Source: Strigomonas culicis (Eukaryota > Euglenozoa > Kinetoplastea > Trypanosomatida > Trypanosomatidae). From it: 18,988 nt of DNA. The first letter of the stretch is position 1; every line of letters starts with the position of its first letter. Location of the stretch: positions 1 through 18,988 of the forward strand of contig AUXH01000378.1 in the NCBI GenBank assembly GCA_000482145.1, in the 5' to 3' direction. Below are positions 1-7,506 of this stretch, piece by piece. The translations under genes were made by a program, and so were the position numbers. The notes beneath the pieces were generated by a model. That model saw only the letters and a list, made by a program, of their open reading frames with translations, was not told where the DNA came from and did not search any database.

Positions 1-399
1 GTCCGCGCTCTTCCGCGGCCGCATGTCGACCAAGGAGGTGGACGAGCAGATGCTGAACGTGCAGAACAAGAACTCCTCCTACTTCGTCGAGTGGATCCCC
101 CAACAACATCAAGTCCTCTGTGTGCGATATCCCCCCCCAAGGGCCTCAAGATGTCCGTCACCTTCATCGGCAACAACACCTGCATCCAGGAGATGTTCCG
201 CCGCGTGGGTGAGCAGTTCACCAGCATGTTCCGCCGCAAGGCGTTCCTTCACTGGTACACCGGTGAGGGCATGGACGAGATGGAGTTCACCGAGGCGGAG
301 TCCAACATGAACGACCTCGTGTCTGAGTACCAGCAGTACCAGGACGCCACCGTGGAGGAGGAGGGCGAGTTCGACGAGGAGGAGGCCGAGCAGTACTAA
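1..399 (+). CDS. Beta-tubulin, C-terminal fragment with two apparent frameshifts
   Basis: This is the last ~130 residues of beta-tubulin, the GTP-binding partner of alpha-tubulin in microtubules (here subpellicular and flagellar). The 5' part lies outside the window. The conserved C-terminal region is plain: [15 protein letters not shown], then [27 protein letters not shown], and the acidic tail ending EEEAEQY with the terminal Tyr typical of trypanosomatid tubulins. The frame is broken twice. The C run at 97-101 has one base more than the codons Ile-Pro-Asn need, and the run at 131-138 has one more than Ile-Pro-Pro-Lys needs. Reading passes from frame 2 to frame 3 and then to frame 1, while protein similarity continues through all three. 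Both breaks are in homopolymer C runs, so sequencing or assembly error is more likely than a true pseudogene, but a decayed terminal copy of a tubulin array cannot be excluded. Stop TAA at 397-399. Confidence 0.93.
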   Translation, partial: VRALPRPHVDQGGGRADAERAEQELLLLRRVDPPTTSSPLCAISPPKGLKMSVTFIGNNTCIQEMFRRVGEQFTSMFRRKAFLHWYTGEGMDEMEFTEAESNMNDLVSEYQQYQDATVEEEGEFDEEEAEQY

Positions 400-1192
400 A
401 CATGTCAAATAGACCAATGTCAAATAGGCAAAATAAAACAAAAACAAAATATATATACCTTTTTTCTCCATTTATTCTACTGTGTCGTTTTTCGTTGATA
501 TCTTTCTGGTTATTACACTACTGTTCTTTCGTTGTGGCTATTGAGGTCTCTTTATCGTTTTTATTAATAGGAGTATCCTTATGTCTCCGATTGAATTGTT
601 AATGTGCACTTGCTGTTCAAATGTATATATTTAACTGTACCTTTACATGTACTGGTGTAGGATGTATCTTTGTTTTTGAGTGCAGTCAAGTCAATCGAAG
701 GAGGGATACTTCGAGACCTTTAATGGATTTTCAAAGATGGTAACAGTGCAGAAAGAAGGAAGGAAAAGATGATACTCAAATGATGTTTTTTTCGTTGGTA
801 TATGGAATCGCCCTTTTAGCATCAAAGAAAGTGAACAATATAGTATACTTTTTCAAAAAAAAAAAAACGGTAAAGGAAAACAACAAATGAAAAAAAAAGA
901 AAAAAAGTGGATACATACTTGTTTCTCGTGAAGCGTTTCATATTGAAATTTTAGAAAAGAAAGAGATTCTTGTTTCGCGTGAGTGTAGGTATTCTAACCA
1001 CACGCAGGAGTGGAAGATGTTGATGCGCTGAATCCATTAGTATTGCTTTCCCTTGACACACACTGACTGCGTTGTTGTTTCTTCTCCGAGTCTCATTTCT
1101 ATATCTAGGTTGAAGTGCACAATACATAGCTCGTTCCTTCTCACTCTAAAGGGTTCACTCGTAGTGTACACGCAGTGGTTCATACCGTGACG
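400..1192. other. Intergenic region between beta-tubulin and ribokinase
   Basis: No gene is supported in this AT-rich 793-base stretch. It begins with a short direct repeat, ATGTCAAATAG, occurring at about 402 and again at about 416 just after the tubulin stop. It holds A-rich runs (13 A at 855-867 and a second A-rich stretch at 889-906). Toward its end is a T/C-rich tract at about 1072-1087 followed by AG at 1089-1090, with later AGs at 1107-1108 and 1150-1151. These are candidate spliced-leader acceptors for the ribokinase mRNA. The region should contain the tubulin 3' UTR and poly(A) site, which cannot be placed exactly. Confidence 0.7.
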
Positions 1193-2179
1193 ATGAATCG
1201 CGTCCAAACACTGAAAAGCCAAACCGGCGACTTCGCACCCGTTGTGGTGGTGCTCGGCTCATGCTTTGTGGATTACGTGGCCTACGTCGACCACGCCCCG
1301 CAGCTGGGAGAGACGATGCACTCTCAGAATTTTCAAAAGGGCTTCGGTGGAAAGGGTGGGAACCAAGCCGTGGCCGCCGGCCGCCTCGGGGCGAAGGTGG
1401 CGATGGTCGGCATGGTCGGCGGTGATGGCGACGGCGCCGACTACATCAAGCAGCTGCAGACTAACGGTGTGAACACGGACTACATGTTTCGCGACAGCGC
1501 GAACAGCACCGGACTCGCTATGATTTTTGTCGAGACAAAGGGCTCCAACGAGATTGTCATCTCGCCCAACGCGACGAAAACCTTCACGGAGGCGTTTGTG
1601 CGGGAGCACACAGGCGGCTTCGAGGCCATCCTCCCCAAGAGCGTGCGCTTCGTTGTGTGTCAACATGAGATCCCACTGGCGACGACGCTGGCGACGCTGA
1701 AGGAGGCGCATCAGCGCGGCATTTACACCATCTTCAACAGCGCCCCTGCGCCGACGCCGGCGGAGGTGGCGGTGATCAAGCCCTACCTCACCTCTGTCTC
1801 GCTCTTCTGTCCAAATGAGGTCGAGGCGCAGCTCATGACCGGCATCACGATCGCGGATTCCGCGTCCGCCACCAAGGCAGTCAAAGCACTGCAGGCCATG
1901 GGGGTGCGGGACGTGGTCATCACGCTGGGCGCGGCCGGCTTCGTGCTCTCGGAAAACGGCGCGGAGCCGACAGCGGAGCAGGCAAAGCGGGTGAAGGCGG
2001 TCGACACCACGGGCGCGGGGGACTGCTTCGTGGGCTCCATGACGTACTTCCTGAGCCGCGGCCACGGCCTGCTCGAGTCCTGCCGTCGCGCCAACGCGTG
2101 TGCGGCGGTGAGTGTCACGCGCAAGGGCACGCAGGCCTCCTACCCCAAGCCCTCCGAGCTGCCTCCTGGCATTATGTAG
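1193..2179 (+). CDS. Ribokinase (PfkB family sugar kinase)
   Basis: A 328-residue ribokinase, which transfers phosphate from ATP to the 5-hydroxyl of D-ribose and so feeds salvaged ribose into the pentose phosphate and nucleotide pathways. Both PfkB signatures are present: the N-terminal glycine motif GGKGGN at residues 52-57 within [20 protein letters not shown], and the C-terminal DTTGAGD at 271-277, whose last Asp is the family's catalytic base and whose GAG forms the anion hole. CPNEVEA at 206-212 and VVITLGAAG also fit the nucleotide-binding half. Length is normal for the family, and to my recollection the sequence closely follows Leishmania ribokinase. The frame stays open upstream to a GTG at 1175, but the first ATG is at 1193 and gives the usual N-terminus. 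There is no obvious membrane segment. The C-terminus (GIM) is not a canonical glycosomal PTS1, so location is open. No frameshift or missing key residue is seen. Confidence 0.95.
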   Translation: MNRVQTLKSQTGDFAPVVVVLGSCFVDYVAYVDHAPQLGETMHSQNFQKGFGGKGGNQAVAAGRLGAKVAMVGMVGGDGDGADYIKQLQTNGVNTDYMFRDSANSTGLAMIFVETKGSNEIVISPNATKTFTEAFVREHTGGFEAILPKSVRFVVCQHEIPLATTLATLKEAHQRGIYTIFNSAPAPTPAEVAVIKPYLTSVSLFCPNEVEAQLMTGITIADSASATKAVKALQAMGVRDVVITLGAAGFVLSENGAEPTAEQAKRVKAVDTTGAGDCFVGSMTYFLSRGHGLLESCRRANACAAVSVTRKGTQASYPKPSELPPGIM

Positions 2180-2731
2180 GGGATCACCGATGTTCTACGA
2201 TGTACACATACTTTCTCCAAAAAAAAAATAAACACCAAAAACGTTTAGTTTTCTTATATATGCTCAAAACGATATTCTGTATCATCCATGGTAGTTATGG
2301 TACTACTGGGTTACCGTTTGTTCTTTTGTTTTTTTCACTCTCTCATGCTCGTATCGCAGCCCTCAATACGCATACTCTTTTGTACATCGACTCGTCCGCT
2401 TGTCTGTTTGTTGAATTGACACAAGGCAGGACACGGTGGACAGTGCCTGCGACCGCCCCCGCAACAAGCATTTACAATATGCTTATTATGCACTCTTCAC
2501 ACCCCTCAACTACACTATCTCGAACAACAACAGTAAAAAGAGAAGCAGCAGCATCAGCGCAACTGGTTCTTACCACAACGATTGCACTTAAACACTTAAA
2601 ACAAACCAACAACAACACCAAAAAAGAAAAAGAAAACGTTTGCGCGCGGAACAAGTAGAAGGGAACTGACCAGTCACACAGATACCAACAACACCAGTGA
2701 AGGGAAACGTCCGTGCACGTTTACCGAGGCA
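2180..2731. other. Intergenic region between ribokinase and dienoyl-CoA reductase
   Basis: No convincing gene in 552 bases. A run of 9 A lies at about 2220-2228. A T-rich tract at about 2319-2350 ends in AG at 2358-2359, and a second T/C-rich stretch (about 2393-2411) is followed by more AGs. These are the best acceptor candidates for the next gene and would give it an unusually long 5' UTR of 300-370 bases. The last 200 bases are A-rich (CAACAACAACACC-like and AAAAAGAAAAAG) with no good pyrimidine tract close to the ATG at 2732. Confidence 0.6.
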
Positions 2732-4789
2732 ATGAGGTACGCCAGAATGCTGGAGCCTATGAAAATCGGCTCCCGGACACTCCGCAACCGTGTCATGATG
2801 GGCAGCATGCACACCGGCCTCGAGCACACGGGGAACTACGCACGCCTCGCGACGTTCTACGAGGCGCGCGCGAAGGGCGGGGCGGGGCTCATCGTCACCG
2901 GCGGCTTCTCCCCCAGCCCCGACTGCCTGCTGTTCGAGGGCGAGTCCGTGCTCACGCGGGACACGGCCCAGCAGCTGCGGGTCATCCCCGACCGCGTGCA
3001 CCGCCACGGCGGCGCCATCGTGCTGCAGATGCTGCACCCTGGCCGCTACGCGGGCGGCGCCACAAGCGTGTCCGCGTCCCCCATCCGGTCCCCCATCTCC
3101 CGCACCCAGCCACGCGAGATGACGCTCGACATGATCCGGGCGACGGTGCAGCAGTTCGCGGAGTTGGCCGCCAACGCACAGGCGGCCGGCTTCGACGGGG
3201 TGGAGGTCATGGGGTCGGAGGGGTACCTGCTGACGCAGTTCCTGACACGACACACGAATAAGCGGACGGACGCGTACGGCGGCAGCTACGAGAACCGGAT
3301 GCGGTTCCCGCTGGAGGTGGTGCGCGCGGTGCGTGCTGCGACCGGCACCGACTTCCTCATCGTGTACCGCATCTCGCTCCTGGACATGGTGCCAGACGGC
3401 TCGACGCAGGCGGAGACGTTCGAGCTGGCGGAGCGCGTGGTAGCGGCGGGCGCGGACGTGCTGAACACGGGCATCGGGTGGCACGAGGCGCGCGTGCCGA
3501 CCATCGCGACGAGTGTGCCGCGCGCCGGCTTCACGTGGGTGACGCGCGGCCTGCGCACGCACCTGCGGGGCAAGGGGCTGTCGACGCCCGTCGTCGCCGT
3601 CAACCGCCTGAACCACCCCGATGTGCTGGAGCAGGTGCTCGCGGACGGCGACGCGGATCTCGTGTCCATGGCCCGGCCGTGGCTGACGGAGCCGGAGTTT
3701 GTGGAGAAGGCGCGGCGCGGCGACGCGCGGCTCATCAACGTGTGCATCGCATGCAATGAGGCGTGTCTGGACCACACCTTCACGCTTCGGCCCGCCACCT
3801 GCATGCTGAACCCGACGGCCGGCCATGAGGAGGCGCTGGCGGTGCGGCCGGCGGCGCGGCCGAAGCGGGTAGCCGTCGTGGGCGGCGGCCCCGCCGGCGC
3901 GCACTCCGCCATCACCCTGGCGCAGCGCGGGCACGCCGTGACACTGTTCGAGCGGTCCGACACGCTCGGCGGGCAGTTCAACTTGGCGAAGCGCGTGCCC
4001 GGCAAGGAGGAGTTCCAGAGCGCGATCGACTACTGGACGAATACGCTGGCCGCGCTGCCCACCGTGACCGTGAAGCTCAACACAGAGGTGTCGCCACAGG
4101 CGGTCGCGCAGGGCGGCTTCGACGAGGTGGTGGTGGCGACCGGCTGCACGCCGCGCGCCAAGACGAGCCGCATCCTCCAGGGCATTGAGGGGCTGCCCAA
4201 CGTGCTGAACTACGTGGAGGCGCTGCGGCACCCGGAGCGCGTGGGCCGACGCGTGGCGGTGATCGGTTCGGGCGGCATTGGGTTCGACATGTGCGAGTAC
4301 CTGACGGCGCCGGCGCTACGCAGGGCGCCGCCGCGCTTCGTGAAGCAAAACCCGCGGCCCTTCGCGGACAAGTGGGGCCTCGACCTGACCCTCTCGACGG
4401 CGGGCGGACAGAAGCGGCCGACGCACGCGCCGCCGGCGCGCGACGTGACCATGTTCCAGCGCAAGACGGGGAAGATGGGCCGCTCCCTCGGCCCCACGAC
4501 GGGGTGGATCCACAAGATGGAAATGCACTTCAACAAAGTGCGGCAGCTCGCGGGTGTGGATTACAAGTCCTTCGACGGCACCGTCCTCACGTACGAGATG
4601 GATGGGCAGGAGGTGCGGGAGCCATTTGATACAGTCGTGTTGTGCACGGGACAGGTGGCGGACAAATCGTTTCTGGAGGCGGCGCCGGCGGACATGCCGC
4701 TGCACGCCGTCGGTGGCTGCAGCTTCACGGAGCGCTTAGATGCGAAGCTTGCCATCAAGCAGGCACACGACGTCATGATAAAACTGTGA
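2732..4789 (+). CDS. 2,4-dienoyl-CoA reductase, bacterial FadH type (OYE/FeS/FAD)
   Basis: A 685-residue three-part oxidoreductase matching the layout and length of bacterial 2,4-dienoyl-CoA reductase (E. coli FadH, about 670 residues). That enzyme reduces 2,4-dienoyl-CoA with NADPH so that unsaturated fatty acids can enter beta-oxidation. The N-terminal TIM barrel of the old yellow enzyme class (about 1-340) binds FMN. It carries EVMGSEGY with the candidate active-site Tyr165, and GIGWHEAR with His251, both placed as in FadH. The [4Fe-4S] ligands are Cys338, Cys341, Cys345 and Cys357 (C-x2-C-x3-C-x11-C). A Rossmann motif GGGPAG (384-389) binds FAD and a second, GSGGIG (512-517), binds NAD(P)H. 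The end (GGCSFTERLDAKLAIKQA) also follows FadH. All cofactor residues look intact. The C-terminus IKL is not a standard PTS1 and there is no clear presequence, so mitochondrial versus glycosomal location is unsettled. The bacterial-type architecture suggests an old acquisition, but base composition matches the neighbours. Confidence 0.93.
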   Translation: MRYARMLEPMKIGSRTLRNRVMMGSMHTGLEHTGNYARLATFYEARAKGGAGLIVTGGFSPSPDCLLFEGESVLTRDTAQQLRVIPDRVHRHGGAIVLQMLHPGRYAGGATSVSASPIRSPISRTQPREMTLDMIRATVQQFAELAANAQAAGFDGVEVMGSEGYLLTQFLTRHTNKRTDAYGGSYENRMRFPLEVVRAVRAATGTDFLIVYRISLLDMVPDGSTQAETFELAERVVAAGADVLNTGIGWHEARVPTIATSVPRAGFTWVTRGLRTHLRGKGLSTPVVAVNRLNHPDVLEQVLADGDADLVSMARPWLTEPEFVEKARRGDARLINVCIACNEACLDHTFTLRPATCMLNPTAGHEEALAVRPAARPKRVAVVGGGPAGAHSAITLAQRGHAVTLFERSDTLGGQFNLAKRVPGKEEFQSAIDYWTNTLAALPTVTVKLNTEVSPQAVAQGGFDEVVVATGCTPRAKTSRILQGIEGLPNVLNYVEALRHPERVGRRVAVIGSGGIGFDMCEYLTAPALRRAPPRFVKQNPRPFADKWGLDLTLSTAGGQKRPTHAPPARDVTMFQRKTGKMGRSLGPTTGWIHKMEMHFNKVRQLAGVDYKSFDGTVLTYEMDGQEVREPFDTVVLCTGQVADKSFLEAAPADMPLHAVGGCSFTERLDAKLAIKQAHDVMIKL

Positions 4790-5289
4790 GGAGCACTCCA
4801 CGGCGCGTTTGTTCGCCAAACTTATACCATGTATCTGGAGATCCACCTGATCGTTTTTTTTTTGTTTGCTTTTATTATTATTATTATCTTTTCATCTTCC
4901 GTGCACCGCAGACACACCTCTAAAACGAAATTCGGTTTGCCTTTTTGATTACACACTTATTTAGTTTTTTTTTTTGCTTCTTGCTTATGACTTTATTCTA
5001 TTCTTGTTTCTTTTGCTTGCTGAATGATAGCGTTGCTGTCGAATGTAAACGATTTTTTCTTATCAAATACGTCCTCATTTTTCGCGGTGCGGCTTTGCTC
5101 CTGGGTCAGCTTTTACGGTAAAAAAAAAAGTGCACGGTGTGTGTTGGGTCATTGCAATGCATTAGTTTCTAATCTCTCTCTATCCTGTGGTTTCCTTTTC
5201 CCCCCTTTTGAAAGAACGCACATCACTGTGAATAGTTCTTCTTTTTTTTTTAATTGCGACTGTCTATTCTAAACAAATTGCCACGTAGA
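4790..5289. other. Intergenic region with T-rich tracts and a (TTA)n repeat
   Basis: About 500 bases without a supportable gene. It is strongly T-rich on the + strand: a T run near 4854-4863, a (TTA)5-like repeat at about 4871-4887, and another T run near 4967-4975. A long C/T tract at about 5167-5209, including CCTTTTCCCCCCTTTT, is followed by AG at 5213-5214 and is the best trans-splice acceptor for the next gene. A second T tract at about 5237-5251 is followed first by the AG at 5287-5288, only one base before the ATG. Confidence 0.6.
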
Positions 5290-7173
5290 ATGTTCTGGTT
5301 CAGCCAAAAGTGCCTCTTAAAGGTAGAGAGCACCAACTTCGCGACGCGCGCGGAGCGCATGACGGGCCACGTAAAACGCAAGCGACAGTTTGTATACAAT
5401 ACCAACCGCACACCGAGTAGTAGGAACAGGAGGGGCGCTGCGGGGGAGCTGCGGGGGGATGACAGAGGTGCCGATCGGCACCACAGCATACCGCCCACGC
5501 GCGGCGTCGCGACGGCGCTCTACGAAGGCCAACGCGAACGGTACCGCCAGTTCCACCAGGACCAGCCAGACCCCCACGTGGTGGGCGGCGTGGCCGGCTC
5601 CACGCTGACGCCGCTGCCGCCCAAGTACCGGCTGTACGACGGCATGGACGAACACGCGCTGGGGCCCACGCCCGTGTCGCGCGAGGCGCGGCGGCAGCGC
5701 CTGCAGCGCAGCCTGGAGGAGCAGGCCGCGAGCGTGGTGGAGTTCACGGAGGGCGGGGAGAGCGACATCGACCTGAACGGCCTGCCGCCAGAAGAGTTCC
5801 ACGGACAGGAGGGCTGGACCTCCATCCCAACCGACTCCGCCATGTACAACACCATGTTCGCGCGCGGCGCCCTCGAGTCGCGGCAGCGGCACAGCAGCTG
5901 GACCGTGGCGCGGCGGCAGGCCGCGGCGGAGGCGCCGCCGCTGTTCCATGTGGACCGCGCGCTGCCCGCCACGCTCGACGACGAGCGGCGGCGGCGCCTT
6001 CACAGCGACGGGGCCTACTCGGACACGCTCGAGGGCGAGCTCCTCGAGCCGCTCGCCGAGATGGTGGGGCAGCCCCGCAGCGTCTACGGCATGCGGAAGC
6101 TGTACGTGAGCGGGCTCGTCGGCTACCAGGGCATCATCACGCGCGCGGAGGAGGCGCAGATCTGCGAGGAGCTGCTGCAGCTGCTGCAGGACCCGCGGGC
6201 CGCCTACATTGCCGAGGAGACGCGCTACTGCGTTAACTTGTATGAGAAGGAGCTGGGCATGCCCGGCAAGGACACGCTGGCGTTCCCCTTGGCGCGCGCG
6301 CCGGCGCTGCAGCGCGTGCTGCTCCGCTTTTTCCTCCTCGGCCTCATCCCGTCGCCACCCAACGTGTGTCAGATCAGCGAGATGATCGGCAACTTCTCCG
6401 GCTACCCCGTGCATCGGAAGCCGCCCTCGATCGGGTCGTACTGCGGGATGCTGAACCTCGTGTCGACCTCCGTGCTGCACCTCCAGCACCGGTCTTGCCC
6501 GTGGTACCCGCGGCTGCACCTCAGCCCGCGGGCCCTCTACGTGGTGACGGAGCCGTGCCTGCAGGAATACCTCATGGGCTACAAGCGCACGCACCAGCCG
6601 TTTCACACCTTCGAGTACGCGACCCGCGTGTCGAAGGACTACCGCATCGAAGTGCTCTTTGCGACGGTCGAGGTGGAGCACACGCGGCACCTCCACCAGG
6701 CGGTGCAGCTCACCGAGTACGCGGCGCAGAAGCAGCAGCGCGCGCTGCCGGAGGGCACGGCCCGCGATGGCGGCAGTGGGGGTGAGAGTGCCCCCGCGAG
6801 CACGGATGTGTGGCTCCAGCGGCTGCGCGACCAGCTACACGCCGCGACGGAAGGCACATCCGGCCGCTACGCCTTTGGCGACACGGATGGGGCGCCGGTG
6901 CCGCTCGATGGCAACGAGCTCCGCGCCGCGCTGCTCGAGCAGAAGGTAGTAGGCGCGCACAGCAAGCCTTTCTCCGAGGCCGAGCAGGGCACGACGGCGT
7001 CTGCGCCACCGACGGCCACGGCCCGTTCGGCGTCGCAGCGGCGCCTGGCGGCACTGAAGCAGCGCCACAACATGGCGCAGCGGATGCAGGCGCAGCGGCA
7101 GGGCGTCGCACCGTCTGGCGAGGGCCACGCTCTCATACGTGGAAGCGCCCCAGGGGACAAGCGGCCTTTTTAA
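5290..7173 (+). CDS. AlkB-like (2OG/Fe(II) dioxygenase-fold) protein, degenerate metal site
   Basis: A 627-residue protein, open from a TTG upstream, but the first ATG is at 5290. Residues 1-255 are Arg/Gly/Gln-rich, low in predicted structure, and not recognised. From about 270 to 465 the order of motifs resembles AlkB/ALKBH proteins: GLVGYQGIITRAEEAQICEE (start of the fold), then ISEMIGNFSGYPVHRKPPSIG at the place of the metal-binding strand, GMLNLVSTSVLHL, SPRALYVVTEP (compare PRSLLVLTG of ALKBH4-like proteins), and YRIEVLFATVEV as the last strand, with an Arg where 2-oxoglutarate is usually held. The HxD iron motif reads H375-R-K377, so the carboxylate ligand is missing and the protein may be inactive. 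The C-terminal 160 residues are Gln/Ala/Arg-rich. The fold assignment rests on pattern reading only; a lineage-specific protein with chance similarity is possible. Target (RNA, DNA or protein) and location are unknown. Stop TAA at 7171-7173. Confidence 0.5.
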   Translation: MFWFSQKCLLKVESTNFATRAERMTGHVKRKRQFVYNTNRTPSSRNRRGAAGELRGDDRGADRHHSIPPTRGVATALYEGQRERYRQFHQDQPDPHVVGGVAGSTLTPLPPKYRLYDGMDEHALGPTPVSREARRQRLQRSLEEQAASVVEFTEGGESDIDLNGLPPEEFHGQEGWTSIPTDSAMYNTMFARGALESRQRHSSWTVARRQAAAEAPPLFHVDRALPATLDDERRRRLHSDGAYSDTLEGELLEPLAEMVGQPRSVYGMRKLYVSGLVGYQGIITRAEEAQICEELLQLLQDPRAAYIAEETRYCVNLYEKELGMPGKDTLAFPLARAPALQRVLLRFFLLGLIPSPPNVCQISEMIGNFSGYPVHRKPPSIGSYCGMLNLVSTSVLHLQHRSCPWYPRLHLSPRALYVVTEPCLQEYLMGYKRTHQPFHTFEYATRVSKDYRIEVLFATVEVEHTRHLHQAVQLTEYAAQKQQRALPEGTARDGGSGGESAPASTDVWLQRLRDQLHAATEGTSGRYAFGDTDGAPVPLDGNELRAALLEQKVVGAHSKPFSEAEQGTTASAPPTATARSASQRRLAALKQRHNMAQRMQAQRQGVAPSGEGHALIRGSAPGDKRPF

Positions 7174-7506
7174 ATGGTTCTTGTTTTCCTGAGGACTTAC
7201 CCCGGCCTCCTCTACACACACACACACAAAAAAAAAAAAGAGCAACGAAAGTGTTGTCTTGGTGACTTATGGGCTGTGACTGCTATATTAGCCCAAGAAG
7301 TTCCACTACCATGTCACGACATTAGTATCCTGTTGTTCTTTTGATTACACACAAACACATCATATCTATTCTCTCATAACTATATACTTCCTGCTCCACT
7401 GGAACTAGGCATTCTGCGATGTGCAGTTCATTTCGCTCCTCACCTCCCCTTTTGTTCCTTTCATCTTCTAGCTCGTTGGACCCGCAGAGGATACCCCACT
7501 CGTCAC
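7174..7506. other. Intergenic region with (AC)n/poly-A and a strong splice acceptor
   Basis: 333 bases without a gene. An (AC)7 microsatellite at 7214-7228 runs straight into 12 A bases (7228-7239), probably in the 3' UTR of the AlkB-like gene. The right end holds the cleanest polypyrimidine tract of the window, described separately at 7427-7471. Confidence 0.65.
7427..7471 (+). promoter_or_regulatory. Polypyrimidine tract and trans-splice acceptor AG
   Basis: A nearly pure C/T stretch (CATTTCGCTCCTCACCTCCC, then TTTTGTTCCTTTCATCTTCTAG) ends in AG at 7470-7471, 35 bases before the ATG at 7507. This is the standard layout for spliced-leader addition in trypanosomatids and supports 7507 as the start of the next gene. 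Confidence 0.7.

Noticed and set aside
400..1192. Search for tRNA or small RNA genes in the first intergenic region
   Set aside because: GGTTCACTC at about 1152-1160 resembles part of a B box, but no matching A box or cloverleaf could be drawn.
2588..4231. Long antisense open frame (547 residues) opposite the dienoyl-CoA reductase gene
   Set aside because: It mirrors a GC-rich coding region, is rich in Arg/His/Ala as shadows are, and matches nothing recognisable; the + strand frame has intact FadH motifs.
5317..6696. Antisense open frame of 459 residues opposite the AlkB-like gene
   Set aside because: Same shadow composition; no splice acceptor or start context on the - strand, and all other genes run on +.
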